Shown here: positions 35,259-47,702 of the stretch, in pieces
How positions within the stretch are numbered: position 1 is the first letter of the stretch
Layout: every line of letters begins with the position of its first letter
DNA from: Hyperoplus lanceolatus
Taxonomy: Eukaryota; Chordata; Actinopteri; Uranoscopiformes; Ammodytidae
DNA: 64,000 nucleotides
Direction of reading: 5' to 3'
NCBI GenBank assembly: GCA_026929865.2
Contig: CM049402.1
Coordinates: forward strand, 13,552,001-13,616,000
Notes under the pieces: model-generated
Told to the model about the DNA's origin: nothing
Databases searched by the model: none
Seen by the model: only the letters and a program-made list of their open reading frames with translations
Program-made: the position numbers and the translations under genes

Positions 35259-38200
35259 AGTCATCCTGGCCCCAAATATGACTCACTCACGCTCAGTGTG
35301 ATGATGGCTCACTAATCCTTGTATTATCTCAATTCCTTGCTCTTTAGTTTTTTTTTAGCTCCGGCCCTGTACAATATTTAAAATAGCACACTCACACTGG
35401 AGTTGTTTTTAAGAAGCTGAGAAACCAGTGATTTATTTTGCTTTACAGTCTGGTTTGCACATCAAAAAGGATAGGCTATTAGATGTTCTTTACAATTAAG
35501 GAGCTTATTAATAATGTATAAGAACTGGGCAAATGTTAGCCAGTTGCATTCAGGTTGGGCTTTCATCTGTGATGACATACGATTCACTAGAGCTGTTTCT
35601 TCATCTACTTAAGAAATAAACAATATATCCTTTCAAACCCTCTAAATTAACATGACATTAATGTTACATTGTAAATTGTAAGTCCTGAAATAACGGTTTT
35701 GGTTGTTATGGTGACAGTAATAACATTCTGTGAACCCGAAAGAAAGTTTGATCAGTGCATCTACTTGAACTCCATTAGAGGAAGATAAATCATAAACTAT
35801 AAACAAAGAAGCAGAAGGCAAACTTCATTTGGACCACATCAAGAATGTGTTCTTTATTACAAATATTATCCAGCTGTTGACAATGAGCCAGTGGCTTCTC
35901 TTTTGAGAAACCTAAATACTCGAAAGATTACATATGAAAACATAGGGCTTCTGCAGCCAAGCAGCTGAAAAGGGTTTTACTTATCTCCTGACTGGCTGAG
36001 CGACTATAAGGCCTGATCATCCAACACAGAGGTAAAGGAGAACAGTCAGTGTCTCAAAGACGTCAGTGGGGTAACCTGCTAAATACAGCATTGGCTGACT
36101 CAAGAATGAAAGTTTAGTAAAGAGAGTGGGAAGATTCATCCTCTGAGGTTTCTTTTTTCAATATGCAATTGTGCTACAAAAACAACTGGCAGTTTGGTTA
36201 CAATTGTGTCAATGCCAAGCACATTCTCTAACATAAAGTTTGTGTTTGGAAAGAAAAAGCTGGCTGGCAATACTTGGATAGATCATACTGCTTACCTCGT
36301 GATACCTGCTCTACCATTTTGTTGGTGAGTGGTTGGTCCAAAGGAAGCAACTCAGTTACCCCATCAAAGACAATGTAAAACAACGTGTCTTTTTCATGTT
36401 ACAGAAAATAAATACGCTGAATAGTTATTATTACATTTTTTAAAGGGCATTAGAATGATATTTCAAAAACATATTTCTTTGTTTTAAGTTGGATGAAAGC
36501 TGAAATAGACTAATTCAAGCAGCAGTTCCATCAAAATGAAGCTTCATTCAAAAGCTGATGAAAGAAAATGAGTTCTGCCAACATGAGGCCATGGTGAGAG
36601 TAGAGAGGTAGAGAGGAACATCTGCTTGTTAGAAAGTTATCATTGCTGTTTGTTAAGGTGAAACAAGGAATAGGCAAAATATGCACAGTCTGCAACGGGG
36701 CAAAAACAACACTGTTTGTGCAGCCTTCTGTTTGTTTCAAGGAATTCCTCTGGCACATGAGTGACACATCAGATTCTAGTAAGATATGTGAGAATTATTT
36801 ATATTATATTTTTTATATCTGTGAGGCTGATGCTGAAATAATTGCACAGGTATCTAAAGTAAAAAATAATTATTCACACATTCGGACCCCTAGGTGCTCT
36901 CATTACTTGTCAAACATCATGTGTCATAGTTGGCTTTATCAGGGCACTGCTGCTCATGGAATAAAGAGCATCTCAGCAGCTGTGCCAATTGTTAGTTTGG
37001 CAGCCAGACCAAAGTTGACTCTACCATAAAAGGGTTACCGCAGTTCTGCTGCTGTGTGCCTTATTTCAGCAATGCTTACAGAGTTTGTGCTTGACTTTGA
37101 GCCAACTCTCTAAAGTTGGAGGTTCTTAGTTTAAAAGGCGAGCTCTGTCCTCCAAGCACAGATGCTACAGAGAGCCTTGGAGCTGATCATTAAAAGTGCA
37201 TCCGACTGAGGAAAAAGTCCACAGTCATTAAGGTGAGAGGTTCAGCCTTATTGAACAGTCTACATGGGGACTGAGACCCGGCCGGAGCTGGCGCCCTATT
37301 ACAGAGAAGGTTGGTTACGAGCCACAAGTGCACACCGACGGCCAAGTTCATTAAATCACTGAGTCCATCTCATTAATTTTACAATTCCAAACTTGTAATA
37401 TAATTTAGTGCAAATGTCAGACTGAAGTGCCTTGGTGCCGCTGCAGCCCACTCTTACGCTCTTGCGGTCCACTCTTACACTGGGCCCTACTACTGCTACT
37501 GCTCTAGGGCATCTCCTTCTTCATGCATGCTCAGATGCTTACCAATAACTTTTATCAGTCATTAATTGCCATTTTGTTCCCAAAAAATAAGGTGCTGTAA
37601 TCTAAAAATTCAGTTCCCATTGCTCGTGTCAACATGTGCTGTGTATACAACACATTCCCTCCTGTTTCGCCTCGACACTTAAGTTTCATGGTTAAATTGG
37701 GACCCACCTAATTTAAGTCGTTATGTACTCAAGCCAGCAGAATAATACATGACAATTCCTCCTGTGGCTTGTGGACATAGCATAGTCTGATGCAGTCTGT
37801 ACACCCAGAATGTGTTGTAAGGGAATGCAGTGAATGAGCAAAGCTCAATAGCAATACACTCTACACTTGTGTGACAGACTCGATCAAACACAAAGAAAGT
37901 GAGGTTTAAAAAAAGACCAGTTTCTGCTTTCCTCATGCTGGGAAAAACGCAGATGGTTGACGTACAATGTTTGTATTCTGTTGTGAGTGAGGTCATAGCA
38001 GGAAACGAGGGGCTCCTCTGTGTTGTTCTGTAGCTGATAATGAGCGTGGATGTGTATGTGCCCTCTTAGCAAATTCTGGGAGAGCCAACCAACGCCCTTT
38101 CTCATAAAACGGTCGCTCCAAGACTTGAAAAGCTTCCTAGAAAAGTTCCCACCCAAAGTATTTATACTGTATTCATCGCATCACCCGAAACAAAGATGCA

Positions 38201-40212
38201 GCAAATGACTTTCTTGTGTAACAACAATTATTATCTGATACAGCTCATGTGTTAAGTTGGGGGCAAACTGAAGTACATGGTTCACATATGTGCTTATTGT
38301 AAAGGAATATTGATACTGTTTGTAGCTATTGGTCTGTCTGGTTCCATCAAGACTTTGACAGTTAATTTATTCTCTTTATTTGAAAATGAATGAGTTAGTC
38401 GAGCGCAGGGACGACCTCTGTACAAGCAGGATAATTGAATATACTCAACTTGTCATCACTTGCCCTCTGTGTATGATTTGAGCCAAACTGTGCCAGCGAT
38501 GTTCCAATCTCATTAGCCAGTGTGCATTGCACCACTGACATTCGACTACTTCTCATACTCCCCTTTGGCATATTAATAGTTGATTTGTGATGGCCTAGAA
38601 AATGGAGCCATTTTAATTTGATCGAGATGGATAGGGTGTTGTTTAGAGGTTTAATGGTGTTTTTGAAGTATTAAAATGGGGTTGGGACCAGACTGTGGTC
38701 ACCTCCCAGCCCCTAGACAAGCTAGATTGAATGGGGTTAAGAAAAGTGAAGGAGATTCAAGTCAAGGTGCATTTGTGTTGCTACTCAAAAGCCAACAATT
38801 AAAGACTGTGGTTTCACTGGGCATATCCCAGTGGACACCAGCTGAAATCTGTGGTTGTGAGTAGTCACAGCTTGTGCGTTCTCAGCTGACTTTCTTGAAC
38901 CAAATTTAAAATAAGTCAGATCAAATTTGAAACGTATCACCCAATCAGTCACCAGCAATTTATAAATAGTCCGACTTGACTTGATTGAAGTGTTGACATG
39001 CGCACAGTATCGGGATAAGAGTTCTAATTCACAAACACACCCTTGCAATTTTATGGTAACATCTTATGTGTTTGCCAAGGCATTTTGTGGTCAGAAAAAG
39101 GCCTTTTATCCAGATCAAAGGCTTCTTCTTGCAGCTCAACACATGTCGCTCACACGAGGTTAGCTTTATTTTCCCACAACAATCACAAGCTAATGGAAAG
39201 AGAAAATAACAGATGCATCAATTTTCTTTCAGTTTTACTTTTGAATCAGTGCCTTTTCCAGGCTGCAAGTGAATATGATTTTAAGCATGACCTGTGGAGA
39301 AATTACCAACTACATTATTGCATTGTGCATTATTCATACTCTATCTCAGCTTTTAACCACATGAATCCCTCTGCTGTTTGTTTATGCAATGTGCTCAATT
39401 AACACAATCATCCACTTTGTTCTGTATTGTCTGTTTTCTGAGCAGGGAAAGTGACATAAGCAACAAAGACAGAAAGTCGAACTGTGACCCTAAAATCATT
39501 GTCTTTCTCTTACCAGTGCATTATTAGTACCGGCAAGGGAGGGAACATTTTCCTGTGTTATTTATATTCACAGGTTGGATACTTTTCTTTTGTCCTACTG
39601 ACTATCTTCCCTTTCTTAGTCCCACAGGAAGAGTGTTATGGAGGGTTAACTTGCCATAATTTTTGAAACATTTTTAAAAAAATGAAATGAAAGAGTAAGA
39701 GGGGAAAAAGGTGAAAGAGAGGATAGGAGAACAAGTGAGGATGCCATGTTGTTGTTTTGGGCAAATGATGATGACAAACCTATTTCCACGTTACACCCGG
39801 TATTTTCCTACGTGAGAGGGGCCTCTTTAGCATCACTGGGCCTATTAATGCATGAATGTGCTGACCCCTGGATTTTAGCTGCCACACCTGTTTCTATTCT
39901 GAGGATCCAAATGTTCCACTCAGTAGGGGTTTTCCTTTTGTTAAAACATTGGGAAGATTGAAGGATAATGCCACAGTTTATATAGTTGGTTAGATGCAAC
40001 TAACCCATCCAGTCAGTCTACATGTGTTTTACTTGGATAAGGGATATCATTGCTCGGTGTCATGCTGAGGGACTCTTGGTCTCTGAGGCTTTGTTAGCCA
40101 TTAAGTCCTTTACTTAATATAAATGGAGTTTATAACCAGTTCTCTTTGGTACCAACCCCTCGTCATGGACAATATCTAAAGTTGTCTACAGAAAGAGGAA
40201 CTGGTCCGGTTT
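35259..40212. other. Long noncoding stretch, no gene recognised
   Basis: No protein-like ORF; a 128-codon frame at 36643-37029 and a 119-codon frame at 39043-39402 have no recognisable features. No mobile-element termini were found beyond the orphan hAT-like end at 35361-35369. This is the longest apparently transposon-poor part of the window. About 37190-37530 and 38380-38600 look unique and could hold regulatory DNA. Confidence 0.35.
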
Positions 40213-40710
40213 GGGGACCTCAGAATCGCCTCTCTGCTCGTTGCAGATTATGAAGTTTTCTTGGCTTGATAAGACCCTGCACTGAGGCAGATTGAATGTT
40301 CCAATTCTCACCTATGGTCAGAAGATTTGGGTCATGACCAAAAGAATGAGATTGAAGAAAGAAGCAGAAAAACTTGGTTCCCTCTGTACAGTGTCTGGGC
40401 TCATCCTTATAGATAAGGTCCGGAGTTTCAAATAAAGGAGCCGCTACTCCTTTGTGGAAAAGGCAGTTGAGGTGGAAAAGGCTTCTGATAGGATGTGCAC
40501 TCTGGTTTTCCTAGCACATCCAGCTGGCTATAGATCCTTGGGTGGACCCAAAACATGATGGAGGGATTATATATGTTATCCGGTTCAGGAAGGCCTCAGG
40601 TTCCCCAAAGAGGAGCTGGAAGACATTGCTAGGGATAAGACACCTGGACTATTTAGCCTGTTGCCACGGGACCAAGTCCCAGCTGAGCTATTGAAAATGG
40701 ATGGATGGAA
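40213..40710 (+). pseudogene. LINE reverse-transcriptase 3' relic with internal deletion
   Basis: The left part translates to GDLRIASLLVADYEVF, a decayed version of the FADD-containing reverse transcriptase palm motif (here VADY). It then jumps to sequence encoding a form of LTYGxxxWVMT, a later part of the same protein, so a large internal segment is deleted. The rest follows the C-terminal region, with frame breaks, and ends in an ATGGATGGATGG 3' tail typical of this LINE type. It is recognisable as a common teleost non-LTR element. Dead copy. Confidence 0.75.
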
Positions 40711-42244
40711 GTCATCCATTAGTAATGCATCCCAGGATTAACATAAAGTTCCATATAGACTGTACAGTAGGGCTGCAACAACGAATTGATAAAATCGATT
40801 AAAACCGATTACTAAAAGCGTTGGCAACGAATTTGGTCATCGATTCGTTGAGTCGCGCGATTAAGTCACTTGCAGGTGCGGCACTGTTTACATCCAGCCG
40901 CCGACAGGTTCATGCACGCCCACAGCGAGCCTTCCGCACGTGGAGGCTCGCTTCCCATGCGGGAAAGCTATAGTGTGAGCGGCCACAGCTTGTATTTTGG
41001 TCATATCTAACACTGGACTGCAGACCTATATAAAAGTGTTGTACCTTTGCTGTCTTTGGGTAAAACAAATCTCCTTCAACTCAGTATCCGTCTAGTCCAA
41101 AAAAACTCTGTCAGCTGCTGCTGCTGCAGACGGTGTGCAGACAGGCAAATAGAGTCGGCATCGGCGCATCAACAGTCATTCAAAGCAGCGGCAGTAATCA
41201 CACAACCGAACAGTGTAGAAAGTCCAGTCAAAATAATAGTTAAAAATAATGATCCAGATTTTAAATCCATGTTAACCCATTGATGACGGCTGCTGCGCGA
41301 CGCCACATTGCCTCTCCTGCCTGATGCTGCATCGTGCAGCATTGTTACTTTATCTAATTTTCATGGCATGCGCAGCTTAGAATGCACTGTCATTGGTTCA
41401 AATACACATGAGGTGGGTTTTGTTGATTTTTTAAGACCACGTGATCACCCAAAAGTTGTGTGGTTTGGCAAAAATCACATCAATCAAAAAAATTAAAAAT
41501 TAAAAATTAAAAAAAATAAGCCGGCTGTGTCAGCGATAGTGTATTACAGAACAGTTAGTGGCGTTTGGTGCGCAGAATCAAGGTCCACTATAGGCTACTG
41601 ACGAAAATCACACTAAATATTTTATATTATTTATTCTTTTTTTTCTCCCCCATCTAATTTTGACGATTTTTAGAAACATTTGTTGGTGTGTAAGCGCTAA
41701 GGGAGCATGTTTAAATAAAACCTGTGAACCTTAACTTTTAAATGTATTTTATTTCATGTTTCTATGTGCTACACAGGCTTAGATATTAAGGTTTTGGTAG
41801 ACTTGACAATTCGTACTATTTTTTCAGAAAACCCTCAGGCATTAAGGACATGCATCCTAGATTGCCATAGTCATCAATGGGTTAAAATCGGAAGGATATA
41901 GAGCTAGTTAGCTTAAAAAAAGTAGCAAACATGTCAACTGTGATGTGTTCAGGCCGGCTCAGTAATATGATTGATGTGTTCAAATGCAACACAAAAAAAA
42001 GAAATTTGAGATTTTGGCGAAACTTGTTTTCCCAGCAATATCAAATAGATAGTAAAGATGGAATTATGACCTGTTTAATGTCCTATCTTGAGCTATGATC
42101 ATATCAGCAATTAAAGCAATAATACAAGTTCTTTTTCAACAAAATAATAGAAAAGTATCAATAGTGATATCAGTAAAGACTTAGATCGTTAAGGAGTCTC
42201 AAATGGTATCAATATCAATACAAATGAACGATCTCCTGTCTTCT

Positions 42245-42334
42245 GAGAGAAATTAAGATGATTTAATTTTTTTAACCGTTAGTATTTACCGGTTAAAAAT
42301 ATTATCAGTTGCCTGGTTTACCATGGACATCCCT
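42245..42334. mobile_element. Right-end fragment of the TTAACCGG hAT family
   Basis: AATTAAGATGATTTAATTTT, TTTAACCGTTAGTATTTACC, GGTTAAAAAT and TTACCATGGACATCCC match, in order and with decay, the right end of the element at 10983-11886. The left half is missing. Confidence 0.7.
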
Positions 42335-42354
42335 TATATACTGTATAAATGTAT

Positions 42355-42446
42355 ATCATACATTGTATGTTTTTTTTGTGTTGTTATCCTAGTTAAGTCT
42401 CAATAGGTTTTTTCCTGGTTAAATAAAGGTTAAATAAAAAAAAAAA
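42355..42446 (+). mobile_element. Retroelement-like 3' tail
   Basis: Ends CCTGGTTAAATAAAGGTTAA then AT-rich sequence and a run of about 12 A. The GTTAAATAAAGGTTAAATAAA tail is common at 3' ends of fish interspersed elements. Only the tail is present. Confidence 0.4.
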
Positions 42447-42690
42447 AGTTTATTATTAATTTTTTATCATTTAATATTACTTTTAATAGTTCCGGGACGT
42501 TGGAGCAATAACCTGGTGTTTTGACACTTCAGTCTGCACTGTGAATTTGAAGTAATGTTCAATTTTTGAATAAAGATGTGGCATTTACAAATGTTTATTT
42601 TTTTTTATCCGATTCATCGATTAATCGAAAAAATAATCGACCGATTAATCGATTATTGAAATAATCGTTAGTTGCAGCCCTACTGTACAG

Positions 42691-43757
42691 TAGTGTCAAG
42701 GGTTTGGATTTTTTCTTTAAACTTGAATTCAAATGCCTTTAATGTTTCTTAGTTGATTTTAAAGATTGAAGTAAAAATGTATACTTTCACAAAGTACTCT
42801 ATACTAAAACTAGTTTGCAGGTTTAAAAAAAGACTATTTTATTTTTCGAATCCATGCGTTCCTACCAAGACCGTAAGATTTGTTTTGCATGGGTCATCAC
42901 ATTTTCTTCTCAAAATATCTTATTCTCATTATTTAGCAGTAGTCGCTTGTTAATTTATTCTCCTACAGGAATAAAGAACAAGAAGTCTTCAGCTTAGACT
43001 CCTGACAAAAACAAAATAGTGAACCATATCACATGCAATCTGGCCTACGTATCTTCACTGGCCACCAGTGAACGCTATTGCTGATTTTAAGGTCCTTCCT
43101 AAACCTGCCTTACATTGTATTGCGCAACCATGCCTATCTGAGCTGATTACACCATATACAGCAGCATATATAAACAAGAATTTTCTATTTTTGGCAAAAC
43201 ATTCTGTTCAAATGTACCTGTCAAGGGTTTGAGAGTTCCTCATCCCTACAGCATTTACATTTACTTGGTTTCGGAGTAAGAAGGTCTCTGTAGGTGGTTT
43301 AAGTAAATTAACTCAGACTGCTTAAATGGGTTTCAATTAAAAGGTTTTGTCTGATAAGGTGAACACATACTCCCTTGGCATTCAGAGGAGATGAAAACTT
43401 GTTTGCACCAATTTGCCATCCATTATGAGGCCTATTCTCCTCTTGTTGTCTATTATTAGGAAATCAGTCTGCTGAATTGTGGCCCGGTGACGCATAACAA
43501 TTGATTAGGAGAATGGTGGACAATAGAAGGAGGAGAGATCGGCAGCATGCATGCCACTTTGTTGATAATAAACCATGGTTTTGTATAACTCTTTTGAATT
43601 AGTTAATGTGCTAAATAATGAGCTGTATTAGAAATATATGAATGCTTTTTCAGATTGATTTATGATTCATAATTATGTGTGCAGTAAATGGATCTAATTG
43701 AAAAAAACTGGTTTTTCAGTTATCACTCAAATGTACCCAGTTTTTCAGAATAGCTTC
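42691..43757. other. Noncoding stretch with a strong CNE-like block
   Basis: No gene. 43420-43700 is unique-looking and dense in homeobox and SOX-like cores: GTCTATTATTAGGAAATCAG, ACAATTGATTAGGAGAATGG, GACAATAGAAGG, TGATTTATGATTCATAATTA. It may be a conserved noncoding element; this is inference. Confidence 0.3.
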
Positions 43758-44219
43758 TTAAAGGTGCTGTAAGCGGAATGGTTCTTTTAGCTAACTAACT
43801 TCCTGTCAGTTACTGCAGTTAGCAGTCCCCTCGCTCGTCCCTACGTCACCACATTAATGCACTGCGGTCTTCAAGCAGCGAGTTATCTAGCAACATCTCA
43901 GATCCTTAAGTGTGATAAAACATGATAAAAACCATCAAAACAGACATTGGAAAGGATTTTTACCTGCTCCGCCATTGTAGGCGGATAAACATTCACCCAT
44001 ATGTCGCTCCGGCGTGCACCGGCCGTGAGACCATGGGTGAGACTGGTTTCGGTTTGTAGCGTTCTCTCTTGTGATTGGATATTAATTTCGGGATCCCCGA
44101 AAAGTGTATTTGCCGATTACAGCAGCTGAGACGCGCACATTATGAAAGTGATCCCTGTATGAATAGAGAGCGATTTCACACTTATATTAACATAAATAAA
44201 CCGCTTTCTTCACCTTTAA
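43758..44219. mobile_element. Kolobok-like TTAA MITE
   Basis: TTAA|AGGTGCTGTAAGCGG at the left (TTAA 43758-43761) and CCGCTTTCTTCACCT|TTAA at the right (TTAA 44216-44219). The inverted ends AGGTGCTGTAAGCGG and AGGTGAAGAAAGCGG differ at three positions. TTAA target plus an AGGTGCTGTAAGCG-type end is a familiar teleost Kolobok pattern. No coding capacity in about 454 bp. Confidence 0.82.
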
Positions 44220-45119
44220 CACTGATTATGATTATGTAAGTGCTACAGAGACCATGGAACTAAATCAAAACTCTTCATACAATTCATATAGTGTAGTTAA
44301 TAGAATAGTAGTGTAGTTAATAATAATACATTATTTACAGTATCTACCATATATTTGAATAAACCTGACAGTACACATTGTATCATGTCCCCTTGTGTGT
44401 TTGAAGCATTGAGTAGTTTTATATGTGGATAATTCATGTCAAAGCGATAGAAACTTGAAATCCACCTGCATCAAAAAGCATCAAGAATAGAAACATTTTT
44501 CTTTTGTTTTTGTGAAGACAAAAAAAACCCAGTGTCCAGGTATTAGGCTTTTGAATCTGGAGGTATTGTCAGTACAGCTGCCCGGCACAACCTTGCTTGC
44601 CAAGTCTTCCTCTCTGTCTGTCATGGATGACTCACTGAAATCCCTGGTGAACCAGTTAGGAACAATGGCCGATTAGGATCCAACTGATGGGCCATGTGTT
44701 CTGTTTTTTCTCCGATTATTTCACACTGGAAAAAAAAAAGTAGCACTGCACCTGGCTGGCCCTCAAGTAAACAAGGCACTGATTGTCCATAGTGGGACTT
44801 CTTCTGTTGACTGCCTCCTGTTGCCTCTGTTCAGCTGCCTTCTGGTGTCAATATGTGTTTTGTCTGGATTGGAACAAGATCTATCTTTAATCACTGTTAT
44901 TCTCCATATACAATCTGAGCCATTATATGAATCTGTATGATTTCCATAAATATCTGAAATGGAAGGTGTTGTTTTGATAGACATTTAATTTATTTTCTTA
45001 CAGATAGTTTCCACCTATGTTGAATCCTGAAGTGTCAACTATCGCTGCTCATGTCTAAGGATTAACTACCGAGGCAGCGTGGCACGGCACATTTACTGAG
45101 CTTGTTACGTTAGATCTGG
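44220..45119. other. Noncoding stretch, no gene recognised
   Basis: Short ORFs only. Direct repeats of GTGTAGTTAATA near 44291-44325 are the only local structure noted. Confidence 0.35.
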
Positions 45120-45190
45120 CTTGCGTTTCCCCTGTCGACACTACCCTTTTGGCAGGGCGGGCTTTATGCTGGACAGGGATATCGTCATAA
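45120..45190 (+). mobile_element. Short fragment of the 55.9 kb long-TIR family
   Basis: GACACTACCC, GGCAGGGCGGGCTTTATGCT and GGACAGGGATATCGTC correspond, with about 80 percent identity by eye, to 56012-56060 in the element at 55885-56934. No ends are present. Confidence 0.45.
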
Positions 45191-45361
45191 ATTGGAGCAA
45201 TGCTAACATGTGGGAGGGCAACCTTATTTATAAATGCCTAGTTCTTGTAGGCAACATGTTATGGCTTAATACGTTGCTCCGTATGTATATATTGTCTCCT
45301 TAGCCGTTAAAAGGAATATTTATGGAATCCTAACCCTAGCACATGTAGTACACTATAACAC

Positions 45362-45496
<135 letters not shown>

Positions 45497-45709
45497 AACA
45501 TTTTGTGTTCCACATGTGCATCGGTTGCACTCTGTTTCCATTTTTTGCTGCCATCTGCAGCCTACTGTGAAATTATTGTCTGCTTTTGACTCAAACATGG
45601 GGTTCCATGCTAATCTGACTTTTTTTTCCATTATCTTTCCCTTCTCTCTTTCGGCTCCTATCCTCATCTTTTCTTTCTGGTTTCTCTCTCTCTCTCTCTC
45701 CCTGTCTAG

Positions 45710-45768
45710 CCCATCACTGCTCAAAGTGGAGCTGCTCGGTGCTAAATAGGCTGATCCCAAGCCCACAG
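45710..45768 (+). other. Candidate 59-nt internal exon
   Basis: A pyrimidine tract (CTCTCTCTCTCTCCCTGTCTAG) ends at an AG acceptor at 45708-45709, and CAG|GTACGT is a strong donor after 45768. One reading frame is open across the 59 nt and would add HHCSKWSCSVLNRLIPSPQ after two leading bases; the other two have stops. The peptide matches nothing I know. The pyrimidine tract is partly a TC microsatellite, so the acceptor could be fortuitous. Confidence 0.25.
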
Positions 45769-45784
45769 GTACGTGCCCCCCACC

Positions 45785-47248
45785 CCCCTTCCTCCACTTC
45801 ATGCTCTATTTTTAACTGTACTCTCCATGTTTCTCCCCCAACTCACATCCCTGTCAGCACCCCACCATCGAAGCTGAGTGGTAGGACACTGTAGAGCTAT
45901 ACCTCTTTATTAATGTATGCCCATGCTTACATTTAATTTTTCTTTCAATTTTTATTGAAGAAGTGCTGCCTCAATGTCAGTTTTACTATCTAAAACATGG
46001 CCCATTATTTGTGTCATAACAACATTAGATGGTCTTTTTAACCGGTGACCTATCCGCCTTTTCATAAATTCTGTGTATTAGATAACTCTTTACATTAACA
46101 GGAGGAATTATTGGAGTGAGTTGAGTTAGAATATACGATAATAGGGGAGGGAGGATATAACCAAGGCCATGAGTAGGACCCAGAAACCACAATGTTTGCA
46201 CCAAACCCTGCTGAGAACCACACTAATGGGTGTTATCAGTGGATATGTGGTTTCATGTCACAAATCCCCCTAAAAATTGTATTGCTTTGTTAAGCTGCCA
46301 CCTTGCCGAAATATGGAGCCTGGCAGCCATCTTAGCACCTACCACCACCGAGTGGAAACATAATGCACTTGTTGGACTGTATAGCTGAGGTCCCTCTTCA
46401 GCCCTCTTGTCTCTTTAGACTGCTCCACTGGCTTTTTCCCCGTTGAATATCCTCCTGACAAGGATTTACAGCACATAACCTCCTCCAGTGAATAAGTACC
46501 ACGCTCTCAAAGCTCTCTCTCTCTCTGTGTGTTTGTTTGGAAAAAACATGTTGACTTATTACATACAGGTTGAGTGGGTGTGCAGCTGGTGAATGTATTC
46601 ACGCTCCTGTGCTGGTATGAGGCAAATTGCTTCGAATAGATTGCACTGTCTGCAAAGCCCTGGTAGCTAGAGTGTCCTTAGTGATGTTTGCTGTCTTAAT
46701 GAACAGTATTTTGTACATTTAAAAAAATCAAAATAAAATCAAAATTTTGTAAAAAGATTCTATAATAGGGAATACCATTATTCTTATGGCAAACATAATT
46801 TGTACCTAGAAAGATGCAGCATACAGAGCTCAATAAGTTTACCACTGGAACGGGTGTTGGGACTTTTACTTCCTGTAATAAAAAAATTATGTAAGTCCAT
46901 TCATGCAATATTGAGTCTCAGTGATACAGTTTCTATTTCGTTTTTTGCCACCCTAAGGACTGCGACAAAAAATAATCTATTTTTCTTATGAACTAGGGGT
47001 TTGGTTGCACTGTTTGTACTTAACATAAATATTACATCTAACATGAAATTGATCAAGGTTGTCTTTCTTGTACAAATGGGACAGAGAGAGAAATAAATAG
47101 TATAACAAATGGCTACTTTGAGGCTCATTTAAAAGTAATTTAAGCCAGGCTTCTGCCTATTGGCAAGCATTATTTGCCCTTAAAATCAGCCTCTTAAGAA
47201 AGAGATTACATTTTAAATACCCTCTGACTAAAAAGATGAATATCCAAG
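45785..47248. other. Noncoding stretch, no gene recognised
   Basis: Only chance ORFs of 60-75 codons. No terminal repeats were recognised. Confidence 0.35.
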
Positions 47249-47298
47249 TTTGTGTTTGTGTTTGTGTTTGTGTGTGTGTGTGTGTGTGCGTGTGTGTG
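47249..47298. repeat. (TTTGTG)n to (TG)n compound repeat
   Basis: TTTGTG/GTTTGT units pass into pure TG. Confidence 0.9.
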
Positions 47299-47615
47299 AG
47301 CAAACAATTGATAAGTGGTTAAGCATGACTGAGATCTACAAAACATTTTCAGCCTAAACCGCACGATCTGACTCGATAATGACCCTCATCAGACGTGGCA
47401 TTTAGGACTCTGGACAGACCTGCCTTGCAGCATTCCTCCCTGATGTTATCATGCAGAACCTACACAGGTATAGACAGCTATGAGAGAATCCATTTGTCAA
47501 ACTCACAGTCCTTCACGGATATAGACAGCCGCTGTCAATGGTACCCCTGTGAGTTATTATGTGCCTTACCAAAAGAAGCGTGCAGCCTGTTCTTCCAAGA
47601 GAGGTTTCAGAAGGA

Positions 47616-47618
<3 letters not shown>

Positions 47619-47699
<81 letters not shown>
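47619..47699. repeat. (CA)n microsatellite
   Basis: About 40 uninterrupted CA units. Confidence 0.98.

Positions 47700-47702
<3 letters not shown>

Larger units (their letters stand above)
40768..42682. mobile_element. hAT element with GGGCTGCAAC ends
   Basis: Inverted termini TAGGGCTGCAAC, each followed inward by AT-rich blocks with repeated ATCGATTAATCG-like motifs. A perfect 8-bp duplication CTGTACAG, itself palindromic, lies at 40760-40767 and 42683-42690. The 1915-bp interior has no transposase frame, only a 78-codon frame at 41047-41283. It contains two other repeat pieces (42245-42334 and about 42355-42446). Confidence 0.93.

Noticed and set aside
34074..35369. Alternative right end for the 34 kb hAT at CCGGCCCTG (35369)
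   Set aside because: The flanks ATCCCATA and TACAATAT do not match, whereas the end at 35250 has a perfect 8-bp duplication.
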